From Desulfobacterales bacterium (lineage in GTDB: Bacteria > Desulfobacterota > Desulfobacteria > Desulfobacterales > 4be13), in the NCBI GenBank assembly GCA_029940115.1, contig JAOZRQ010000023.1:1-27079 (forward strand): a stretch of 27,079 bases of DNA. Reading direction: 5' to 3'. Position numbers and translations under genes: made by a program. Positions within the stretch are counted from its first letter, which is position 1. The number at the start of each line of letters is the position of its first letter. The notes under the pieces are model-generated. The model was not told the DNA's origin, did not search any database, and worked only from the letters and a program-made list of their open reading frames with translations. Positions 15,186-21,635 of the stretch are shown here, one piece after another.

Positions 15186-15523
15186 ATGAAAGTTCAGAAA
15201 TACATCAGGGAGGATGGCTCCAATCCGTATCAAAAATGGTTTGACAGCCTAAACGCAGTTGCAGCTGCGAAGGTGACCGTGGCCAAAGCCCGGTTGGAAT
15301 TGGGACTCCTTTCCAACATGAAATGGTTCTCCGGAATCGGGGAATACAGAATTGACTGGGGACCGGGCTACAGGATATATCTGGCGCGGGAAGGGACCAG
15401 CTGATCATCCTGTTCGGTGGCGGGGTGAAGAAGACCCAACAGAATGACATCAATCGGGCAAAGGAGTTGCACCAAGAATACAAACAACGCAAAAAAGAGG
15501 CGGACAAACGCAAAAGGAGATGA
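15186..15523 (+). pseudogene. RelE/HigB-type toxin gene (addiction-module killer) with a one-base frameshift
   Basis: The first 70 codons encode a COG3657 (phage Gp49/HigB-like) toxin: MKVQKYIREDGSNPYQKWFD, then RLELGLLSNMKWFSGIGEYR and DWGPGYRIYLAREG. The frame then reads TS-stop at 15402. Using base 15395 twice, as if one G had been lost from the GGG run, restores DQLIILFGGGVKKTQQNDI and a Lys/Arg-rich tail ending at 15521-15523, giving the usual length of about 112 residues. The restored stop overlaps the region just before the antitoxin start. Either a real inactivating mutation, a base-call error in a G run, or less likely a programmed shift. Confidence 0.75.
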
Positions 15524-15525
15524 TC

Positions 15526-15750
15526 ATGTCCGAATTTGCCAAGGACTACAAAGAGACAGTCGGTCACCGACTGCGGCAAGATCCGGAATTTGCGACGGCA
15601 TTGCTTGATGAGGCCGTCTCCCTTTTTCTCAATGGTGAGCCCGCCACCGCGAGACTCATATTGAGGGAACTGGTGCAGAAAGATCTGCAATTCCTTTTGG
15701 CACAGCAGGGCGGAGCCGACCGTTTTTTGCATTTATTTTCAGTTCCTTAA
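15526..15750 (+). CDS. HigA-like antitoxin, C-terminally altered
   Basis: The 74-residue product begins like the antitoxin partners of COG3657 toxins: KDYKETVGHRLRQDPEFATA, then LLDEAVSLFLNGEPATARLI. Family members normally continue into a helix-turn-helix ending near residue 100; here the sequence after ILRELV changes to an unrelated tail (LLAQQGGADRFLHLFSVP). The start at 15526 has AGGAG six bases upstream and lies two bases after the repaired toxin stop, the usual toxin-first arrangement of higBA. Without the DNA-binding part, autoregulation would be lost. Likely a decaying module. Confidence 0.65.
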   Translation: MSEFAKDYKETVGHRLRQDPEFATALLDEAVSLFLNGEPATARLILRELVQKDLQFLLAQQGGADRFLHLFSVP

Positions 15751-15759
15751 GGATGAAGG

Positions 15760-16821
15760 ATGGTGAAGAGGTGTTCCATTGTTGGGTGTCTTCTCGGAAC
15801 GGCTGTGGGGGACGCGATGGGGTTGTGTTTTGAGAATCTGTCCAAGCGGAGGGGCCGGCGTCTCTTTCGGGACACAGGGGGCTACCACTTCTTTTTTGGA
15901 AAAGGCATGGTCTCGGACGATACCGAACATGCCTGCATGACGGCTCAAGCGTTGATATCTTCCGCTGGGGATCCGGAGAAGTTCACCGTGGCGCTCTCCT
16001 GGAGACTCCGAATCTGGCTGTTGGGACTTCCCGGAGGCGTCGGAAGTGCCACGCTGAGATCCATCATCAAACTCTGGCTCGGATTTTCGGGGGAGACCAG
16101 CGGGGTCTTTTCAGCGGGGAACGGGCCTGCCATGCGAAGCCCCCTGATCGGCGTCTGCCACGGAGATAACCCTGACAAAATGCGGGACTTGGTGCGATCT
16201 TCCACACGCGTCACCCATACCGACCCCAAAGCAACATTCGGGGCCTACGCGGCCGCCCTCGCAGCGCACATGGCCAGCAATGGGCAGGAGGTCCCCGCGC
16301 ACGAATATCACGGCATGCTGCAGAAACGCCTCATCGGAGAGGATGCCGGCGCGTTCCTTGATCTGATGGCCCGAGTCACGGAGAGCGTTGAAAAAGATCA
16401 GACCACCCCGGCCTTTGCCGCATCCATCGGCTTGCCCAACGGCATCAGCGGGTATATGTACCATACCATCCCGCCTGTCATCCACTGCTGGTTGCGGCAT
16501 CAGAATGATCTCGGAGCAGCGGTGAGGGAGATCATCCGCTGTGGCGGGGATACCGACACCACAGCGGCCATTGTGGGGGCGATCATCGGCTCCCGCACCG
16601 GACCCGAAGGCATTCCCCCGGACTGGCTCACCCATCTGTGGGAATGGCCCCGAACCCGGAAGTGGGTGGAGACTCTGGGAGAACAGGTGGCGGAAGTCTG
16701 CGAATCCGGTTCACCCTGTTCACCCGAGACACTCCCTTTTTACGGTGTCATCCCACGCAATCTGCTCTTCCTGGTCATCCTTCTTTTCCATGGACTGCGA
16801 CGCTTGATGCCGCCGTATTGA
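15760..16821 (+). CDS. ADP-ribosylglycohydrolase family protein
   Basis: Proteins of this family (DraG-like) remove ADP-ribose from proteins or other targets using two Mg ions. The 353-residue product shows the metal-binding motifs in order: GDAMG at 17-21, SDDTEHA at 52-58, and CGGDTDTTAAIVGAIIG at 261-277. The core stops near 325; a hydrophobic segment NLLFLVILLFHGLRRL follows at the C-terminus and might anchor the protein to the membrane. The start is preceded by AAGGATGAAGG, one of the short repeats common in this window. No ADP-ribosyltransferase (DraT-like) is nearby, so the substrate is unknown. Confidence 0.88.
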   Translation: MVKRCSIVGCLLGTAVGDAMGLCFENLSKRRGRRLFRDTGGYHFFFGKGMVSDDTEHACMTAQALISSAGDPEKFTVALSWRLRIWLLGLPGGVGSATLRSIIKLWLGFSGETSGVFSAGNGPAMRSPLIGVCHGDNPDKMRDLVRSSTRVTHTDPKATFGAYAAALAAHMASNGQEVPAHEYHGMLQKRLIGEDAGAFLDLMARVTESVEKDQTTPAFAASIGLPNGISGYMYHTIPPVIHCWLRHQNDLGAAVREIIRCGGDTDTTAAIVGAIIGSRTGPEGIPPDWLTHLWEWPRTRKWVETLGEQVAEVCESGSPCSPETLPFYGVIPRNLLFLVILLFHGLRRLMPPY

Positions 16822-16837
16822 GGATAAGGAAACTATG

Positions 16838-17071
16838 GATTTCAAGAAGGAGATTGTCCCCAGTTTGCAGTTCCGCCTTTAGGCGGTGTGGCACCGCCTA
16901 AAGGCGGGATTACAAACTTCTGGCGCATCTGAGAAGTGTAAACTATTTTTCAGGCAAAATGAAGGATGCCGATTTCAAGAAGGAGATTGTCCCCAGTTTG
17001 TAGTTCCGCGGAACTACAAACTTTCTCCATCCGAAAAATGCAAAACCACTTTCACACAAAATGAAGATGCC
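16838..17071. repeat. Two direct copies of a unit containing different-length palindromes
   Basis: Copy 1 (16838-16970) and copy 2 (16971-17071) share GATTTCAAGAAGGAGATTGT, CCCCAGTTTG, CATC.GA and CAAAATGAAG. Copy 1 contains the palindrome at 16862-16919 (CCGCCTTTAGGCGGTG facing its complement); copy 2 contains a shortened palindrome at 16995-17022 (AGTTTGTAGTTCCGCGGAAC then TACAAACT). No gene in this stretch. It lies downstream of both flanking convergent genes and may act as a bidirectional hairpin region. Confidence 0.75.
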
Positions 17072-17101
17072 CTAAGTTTTTTCAAAAAACTTGGTTTTTC
17101 C

Positions 17102-17875
17102 TCATCTGTTCTTCCACTCAGGCTTCCGCTTCTCCTCGAAGCTCTTGATCCCTTCCAACGTGTCCTCGGTCTGCATCAGGGTATTCAGGAAAAGATCATT
17201 GACCCCCTCAATCGCCTCGGGAAAGTCCATTCCGAGATTCTCCCTCACTGCGCGCTTGTTCAGGCGGATGATGAGGGGACTGCTCGTCTTGATTTCGCCC
17301 ACGAGATTCTCCACTGTCTCGGTGAACTCATCCTCCTCATCCACCCGGTAACTGACAAGCCCCATTTTCTGGGCCTCTTTTGCGGAGTATCGCTTGCCGG
17401 TGGTGCAGATCTCCACAGCCTTTGCCGGCCCCACCAACTGGGGCAGGCGGATGGCCGCATATGGCGGGAAGAATCCAAGTTTGATCTCCGGCTGGCCAAA
17501 GACCGCCTTCTTTGACGCGACGATGATATCGCATGCAATCGCGACCTCCATGCCGCCCCCAAGGCAGGCCCCGTGAACCGCCGCGATGGTCGGCACTTCG
17601 AGATTGTCGAACAATTCGAAGATGCGGTTGAACGTGGCGATCATGTCATGCACCATCTCCGGCTTGTGATCTGAGACCTCAACCCCCGCGCACCAGCTCG
17701 GGCCCTTGCCTGAGATGACGATGCATTTGAGGTCATCATCATCAAGGAACTTTTCCAATTGGCCATTCAGCTCTTTCATCATTTCAATGTTCAACACATT
17801 ATGCTTGGGCCGGGCAAACAGAATCCGGGCAACGCCCTCGGCCGTTTCCACCTTCAGATGCTTCAGTTTGGACAT
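17102..17875 (-). CDS. Crotonase resembling cyclohexa-1,5-dienecarbonyl-CoA hydratase
   Basis: A 257-residue enoyl-CoA hydratase family enzyme. From memory its closest named relative is Dch of anaerobic benzoate degraders: shared features are the N-terminus KLKHLKV, the segment CAGVEVSDHKPEM (62-74), HGACLGGGMEVA (101-112), FGQPEIKLGFFPP (126-138) and the C-terminus EGIKSFEEKRKPEW. Dch adds water to the dienoyl-CoA made by benzoyl-CoA reductase. Both crotonase glutamates are present (E110 and E130). It is on the same strand as the DUF35, thiolase and SDR genes upstream, but separated from them by a 98-base repeat with a strong hairpin. Crotonase family is certain; the Dch role is plausible but untested, and no other benzoate-pathway gene is in the window. 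Confidence 0.9.
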   Translation of the reverse strand: MSKLKHLKVETAEGVARILFARPKHNVLNIEMMKELNGQLEKFLDDDDLKCIVISGKGPSWCAGVEVSDHKPEMVHDMIATFNRIFELFDNLEVPTIAAVHGACLGGGMEVAIACDIIVASKKAVFGQPEIKLGFFPPYAAIRLPQLVGPAKAVEICTTGKRYSAKEAQKMGLVSYRVDEEDEFTETVENLVGEIKTSSPLIIRLNKRAVRENLGMDFPEAIEGVNDLFLNTLMQTEDTLEGIKSFEEKRKPEWKNR

Positions 17876-17890
17876 TTCACATTCCTTTTT

Positions 17891-17987
17891 GTCAGTTGAT
17901 TGTTGTGGGAGTCGGCCCGTTTGGAAAAAAGCCGGATTTATGAGACCTCCGAGGTTTTGGAAACCTCGGAGGTCTTTGACAACTGAC
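17891..17987. repeat. Small inverted-repeat element with a strong hairpin
   Basis: GTCAGTTG (17891-17898) and CAACTGAC (17980-17987) bracket a family-A fragment (GTCGGCCCGTTTGG) and a perfect 15-bp stem with a 3-base loop (17943-17975, AGACCTCCGAGGTTT then TGG then its complement). It separates the DUF35 gene from the crotonase gene downstream and could reduce read-through, but lacks a T run on the coding strand. Confidence 0.65.
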
Positions 17988-17989
17988 CA

Positions 17990-18427
17990 CTAACCAATCT
18001 GTTGAAAAACATAGTTCAGTTGCTTGTTCGGCAGTTCGTTGGCCACTGTTTTCATCTCCATCCCGAGTTTGATCTGGTCTTCCGGGACATCGCTGGCGAT
18101 TCTGCCAAAGACTTTGTAATCGCCGTAATCGAGCACTGCGATGCTGTAGGGGAGATCCTCCTTGAATCCCATCGGCGCGTATTCGAGCTTGCTGTAGGTC
18201 ACGAGCTTGCCTGTGCCGGAGACCTCAAACCACTCCATGTTGCTGGCAAGGCACTGATGACAGTCGGCCCGGGGCGGGAAGAGCATCATGCCGCAGTCCG
18301 TGCATCGGGTCCCCATGACCTTGCCCTCTTCAAGTGAGGTGACAAAGTCGTTGATCTTGGTGATGGCGGCAAAGCTGACTGTCCCGAACTTTTTGAACCG
18401 ATCATCCACTTCCTTTTTCTTGCCCAT
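17990..18427 (-). CDS. DUF35 zinc-ribbon/OB-fold partner protein of thiolase
   Basis: A 145-residue acyl-CoA-associated protein: an N-terminal helix, a rubredoxin-like zinc ribbon with C42, C45, C56 and C59 (RCTDCG, then DCHQC), and an OB-fold (about 65-130) with VSGTGKLVTYSKLEYAP. In studied cases such proteins sit next to a thiolase and form part of its active complex, as in benzoylsuccinyl-CoA thiolase BbsAB and in archaeal acetoacetyl-CoA thiolase/HMG-CoA synthase. Here the gene begins three bases after the stop codon of the thiolase gene, implying coupled translation and a stoichiometric complex. No signal peptide; cytoplasmic. Confidence 0.9.
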   Translation of the reverse strand: MGKKKEVDDRFKKFGTVSFAAITKINDFVTSLEEGKVMGTRCTDCGMMLFPPRADCHQCLASNMEWFEVSGTGKLVTYSKLEYAPMGFKEDLPYSIAVLDYGDYKVFGRIASDVPEDQIKLGMEMKTVANELPNKQLNYVFQQIG

Positions 18428-18430
18428 TTT

Positions 18431-19597
18431 TCACCTCCCTAAAACCGTGACATTTCCGTAAAGTCCCACGCCGCCGATGTTGTGGACCAGCCCGATCTCC
18501 GGATCCTTGACCTGAATGTCGCCGGCCTCGCCCCTGAGTTGCAACACGATGGTCCGTATCTGGGAACCGCCGGTCGCGCCGATGGGATGGCCCTTGGAGA
18601 GCAGGCCCCCATCCACGTTCACCGGGATGCGTCCCTCCTTGTAGGTCTCCTTGGCCCGAATCAGCTCCTTCCCTTGCCCGGGTTCTGCAAAGCCGAGGTT
18701 TTCATACGCCATCATCTCGGCGATGGTGAAGCAGTCGTGAACCTCTGCCACGTCAATCTCTTTTGGGGTGATGCCCGCCATCTGATAGGCTTGTTGCGCG
18801 GCCTGTTGGGCCACGGTCAGGCCGGTGAAGAGGTCCCTGCCGGCCAAGTTCACTGTGGTGGATGCCGCACCGAGTCCCAATATCCATATCGGCTTCTTGC
18901 TGAAGGCCTTGGCCTTCTCCTCGCTGGCCACGATCACGCAGGAGCTGCCGTCGGCATTCGCGCAACAGTCCCCGGTCCGAAGCGGACTCGCCACCGGCCC
19001 GGCCATTCGGTTCTCCGGGTCCGCGAACATCTCCATGGTGATCCCTTTGCGGAACGCGGCCTTGTCGTTCAACTGGCCGTAAGTTCCGGCCTTCACCCGG
19101 ATCATGGCCAAGTCCTCAGGAGTGGTTCCATACGTCTCCATATGCGCGTTCGCGTACATGGCATAATACGCGGGCATCATGGTCCCAAAGGGGCTCTCCC
19201 ACTGAATGTCCGCGCCCCGGCCCATCCGCTCTTGGGATTCGGCAGAGGATATCTCCGACATCTTCTGGAACCCGAGGACCGCCACCACGTCATGCAACCC
19301 GGACGCGACTAGGGAGTAGGCCAGTTTCAGGCCCGTGCTGCTGGAGGAGCATAATGTCTCCACATAAAAGGTGGGCTGGGGGTTCAGGCCCAGATACTCC
19401 GCAAAGACCCCCGCTGGAGACCGTTGCTTGTCATATTCCGGAGCCGAGCAGACCACGGACGCGTCGATATCCTTGGTGGTGAGCTGTGCATCCTGCATGG
19501 CTTCCTTGAATCCCTCAAAGACCAGTTCCCGGATCGAGCCTGGATATTGCCGGACAAATGTGCTCTGCCCCACGCCGATAATTCCTACCTTTCCCAT
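18431..19597 (-). CDS. SCP2-type thiolase (acetyl-CoA acyltransferase family)
   Basis: A 388-residue thiolase of the SCP2/non-decarboxylating type, which splits a 3-oxoacyl-CoA with CoA or runs the reverse condensation. The nucleophile is C83 in ETLCSSSSTGL. Further catalytic motifs are CANADGSS (about 212-219), H287 in EVHDCFTIAEM and H337 in SKGHPIGATGG. The C-terminal Cys of classical thiolases is not present (HNIGGVGLYGN), as usual in this subfamily. The start MGKVGIIGVGQS is typical and AGGAGACGATT precedes it. Immediately followed by the DUF35 gene. Similar in type to BbsB, but the substrate cannot be read from sequence. Confidence 0.93.
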   Translation of the reverse strand: MGKVGIIGVGQSTFVRQYPGSIRELVFEGFKEAMQDAQLTTKDIDASVVCSAPEYDKQRSPAGVFAEYLGLNPQPTFYVETLCSSSSTGLKLAYSLVASGLHDVVAVLGFQKMSEISSAESQERMGRGADIQWESPFGTMMPAYYAMYANAHMETYGTTPEDLAMIRVKAGTYGQLNDKAAFRKGITMEMFADPENRMAGPVASPLRTGDCCANADGSSCVIVASEEKAKAFSKKPIWILGLGAASTTVNLAGRDLFTGLTVAQQAAQQAYQMAGITPKEIDVAEVHDCFTIAEMMAYENLGFAEPGQGKELIRAKETYKEGRIPVNVDGGLLSKGHPIGATGGSQIRTIVLQLRGEAGDIQVKDPEIGLVHNIGGVGLYGNVTVLGR

Positions 19598-19615
19598 AAT
19601 CGTCTCCTGATGTAT

Positions 19616-19756
19616 AGCTGTAAGCTGTAGGCTGTAGGCTGTAAGCTGTAGGCTGTAAGCTGTAGGCTGTAAGCTTTGAGCTGTAGGCTGTAAGTTGCAA
19701 GCGTAATGACAAGCTTAGAGCTTACAGCTTACAGCTTAGAGCTTACAGCTTGGAGC
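19616..19756. repeat. Heptamer array with inverted arm between SDR and thiolase genes
   Basis: Left part 19616-19697 is about ten heptamers alternating AGCTGTA and GGCTGTA. The right part 19711-19756 is built of the complementary AGCTTACAGCTTAGAGCTTA pattern, so the two can form a long imperfect hairpin. The end of the array abuts the SDR stop codon. It sits in the 159-base gap between two genes that otherwise look co-transcribed. Confidence 0.85.
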
Positions 19757-20506
19757 TTAAATGTATTGCCCCCCATCAACCTTGATGACTTCGCCGGTGA
19801 TGTGTCTGGACTTGTCTGATGCGAGGAATGTGATGACATTTGCCACGTCCTCGGGCAGACCCACGCGTTTGAGCACGATTTCGTTCATTGCCATGTCTAT
19901 GATTTTGTCCCGGGAATCGGATTGCTTGAGCATGGCGGTCTCAATCAGTCCGGGGGCCACCGCGTTCACATTGACGCCGAAACCGCCGAGCTCCTTTGCC
20001 AAGGCCTTGGTGTAGCCGATGATCCCGGCTTTGGACGCGGAATAGTTGGTCTGTCCGAATTTGCCGCGCAGGCCGTTGATGGAGGTGACGTTGATGATCT
20101 TTCCGGATTTCTGGTCTTTGAAAAGGGGCGCGACATTGCGCGTGAAGTTGAAATAGCCCTTCAGATTCACCTCGATGACCCGGTCCCACTGTTCTTCGCT
20201 CATCTTCCAACATACGCCGTCCCAGTTCATGCCGGCGTTGTTCACAAGGATGTCAACGCTGCCGAACTCGTCCTGTGTCGTCTTCACCACCCGTTCGGCA
20301 TCGGCAAACGCGGATATGTCACATTGGACGGCAATGGCCTTTCTGCCCATTCCCTTGATCTCGTCTTCGATCTTTCTCGCCTCATCCTCATGTTTCCGAA
20401 AAAGGAGGCAGACGTTCGCGCCCTCTTTGGCAAACTCAATGGAAGTGGCGGCCCCGATCCCTTGGGAACCGCCGCTGACGATTGCGTTCTTCCCTTCTAA
20501 AAGCAT
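19757..20506 (-). CDS. Short-chain dehydrogenase/reductase, 3-oxoacyl reductase (FabG/PhaB-like)
   Basis: Cytoplasmic NAD(P)-dependent oxidoreductase of 249 residues. The nucleotide-binding motif is SGGSQGIG (11-18), with NNAG at 89-92, and the catalytic S142, Y155 and K159 (NVTSINGLRG, then TNYSASKAG). The chain ends with the family's ITGEVIKVDGGQYI. Start at the ATG at 20506 because AGGAG lies seven bases upstream; a GTG at 20512 is too close to it. As first gene of the acyl-CoA cluster it probably interconverts a 3-hydroxyacyl-CoA and the 3-oxoacyl-CoA cleaved by the thiolase; a role as FabG in fatty-acid synthesis is the main alternative. Confidence 0.92.
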   Translation of the reverse strand: MLLEGKNAIVSGGSQGIGAATSIEFAKEGANVCLLFRKHEDEARKIEDEIKGMGRKAIAVQCDISAFADAERVVKTTQDEFGSVDILVNNAGMNWDGVCWKMSEEQWDRVIEVNLKGYFNFTRNVAPLFKDQKSGKIINVTSINGLRGKFGQTNYSASKAGIIGYTKALAKELGGFGVNVNAVAPGLIETAMLKQSDSRDKIIDMAMNEIVLKRVGLPEDVANVITFLASDKSRHITGEVIKVDGGQYI

Positions 20507-20690
20507 TGGCACTCTCCTGATTCCTGATGGTCTGTTTCTGACCCGTCATTCTTTCAAAGCTAAATTGAAGCTACATTACAGCTACATCTCAATTATGTCA
20601 AGCACATTTTTCATTCCGGAAAAACCTGGAATACGCTTCGCGTGGGACCCTCATTTTTCCCGGAATTTGAAAAAAAGTGTCTGTGCCGCC

Positions 20691-20719
20691 TTGACAAAGG
20701 GATGCATGTTTATTATATT
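20691..20719 (+). promoter_or_regulatory. Near-consensus sigma70 promoter
   Basis: A perfect TTGACA at 20691-20696 is followed after exactly 17 bases by TATATT (20714-20719, five of six consensus bases). Expected transcription start is near 20726, directed away from the SDR gene and towards the small ORFs at 20763 and 20933. It is the best promoter-like sequence found in the window. Confidence 0.6.
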
Positions 20720-20762
20720 AAAAATCGTACTGATCTTCATTTCCCCATGATATCAGCGAAGC

Positions 20763-20891
20763 CATGGCATTTGACAGGGTACTGGTCATGGAAGCGGGAG
20801 AAGACGATGCCCCGGACGCGCTCATGGCGAAAGCAGACGCACCAACCCCAAAAAATGGTGAGCAATGGCGCGTCGGCAACAATCTAACCTG
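20763..20891 (+). CDS. Possible small protein (42 residues)
   Basis: The ATG at 20763 opens a 42-codon frame with an acidic, Ala-rich product (FDRVLVMEAGEDDAPDALMA). It lies about 37 bases after the predicted transcription start but has no ribosome site. An overlapping frame starting at 20749 (MISAKPWHLTGYW) is an equally short competitor. I recognise no family. Kept only because of the promoter upstream. Confidence 0.2.
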
Positions 20892-20932
20892 AACCCTACA
20901 AGCATTAAGTATCAAACAAATGAGGAGGAAAA

Positions 20933-21280
20933 ATGACAGAAGGAGCAAGCACCAGCACACGAAAAACGAAAGGCAAGAAAAGAGTCCGGAACTTGGCGGT
21001 GCGCAGGCAGGCTACCACGGTTCAGCAGAATGGCGCAGGGAAATGGACTTGGCGAGGAAGGCGGCGAACGGATGACCTCCACTGTCCCCGAGACACGATG
21101 AGAGGCTTCAATCTCCCTAGTACACCACTTTGGAAGTCCGTGACCCTCCCCATGATGACTTCGGCCGACCATGCAAAGTCAGGCTGTCAGCCTCCTGAAA
21201 GGAGGGTCACGAATTTACGAAGTGCTGTACTAGGTCTCATGAAGAACAAATCCGAAATCCGAAACAAATCCGAAATTTGA
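20933..21280 (+). CDS. Hypothetical basic protein, downstream part derived from a family-B repeat
   Basis: The frame has a very good ribosome site (GAGGAGG, five bases before the ATG). The first 60 residues are Lys/Arg rich (STRKTKGKKRVRNLAVRRQA, WTWRGRRRTDD) and could bind nucleic acid. From residue 63 on, the coding sequence is the family-B element at 21118-21232 and then AAATCCGAAAT repeats, so the native end of the gene is lost. No family recognised. Together with the promoter at 20691 it suggests a small transcribed gene interrupted by a repeat; low certainty. Confidence 0.3.
   Translation: MTEGASTSTRKTKGKKRVRNLAVRRQATTVQQNGAGKWTWRGRRRTDDLHCPRDTMRGFNLPSTPLWKSVTLPMMTSADHAKSGCQPPERRVTNLRSAVLGLMKNKSEIRNKSEI
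21118..21232. repeat. Family-B inverted-repeat element, copy 2 (intact termini)
   Basis: The left terminus TAGTACACCACTTTGGAAGT plus CCGTGACCCTCC pairs with the right terminus GGAGGGTCACGAATTTACGA plus AGTGCTGTACTA: about 32 positions with few mismatches, total length 115 bases. No coding capacity. This is the clearest copy of the family. Confidence 0.8.
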
Positions 21281-21635
21281 ATGTCTCAGATTTTGAATTT
21301 CGGTCATTCGGATTTGTTTTGCATTTCGGATTTCGACATTCGGATTTTTTGGAATAGTCCTTCCGACGGTCACACAGTCAGTCGTAAGCCTCGTCAAGGC
21401 TGGCATCCAAGGCGATCTTTCGGATCAGCGGTACATCCTGATCCGGGTTTTCGGTCACAACGGTGGGCATTCGGATTTCGGATTTGAATCTCGGTGGCCC
21501 TGACGTCTTTTGTCAGGGATGACGGGAACCTCGTTTTGAGCGAATGAGGCCCGCAGGGATTGCCGGTTCCGTCATCTGCTCGGAATGACAGGTCCTGTCT
21601 TCACGTCTCACGCATCACGCCTCACGTTTCACGCC
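21240..21635. repeat. Gene-free region with AAATCCGAAAT repeats
   Basis: 21244-21352 is built from CCGAAATCC-type units, first in one orientation and then inverted, ending in CGGATTTTTT, so it could fold into a long hairpin. On the minus strand 21358-21473 reads MPTVVTENPDQDVPLIRKIA and a few more residues before a stop, possibly a gene fragment of unknown origin. 21502-21522 holds a CCTGACGTCTTTTGTCAGGG hairpin related to that of family A, and 21598-21640 is made of TCACGYMTCACG units like those at 5170-5206. Confidence 0.5.

Noticed and set aside
17990..19597. Naming the thiolase and DUF35 pair bbsB and bbsA
   Set aside because: The arrangement and domains fit, but the same pair type occurs in many other pathways and no bss or other bbs genes are in the window.
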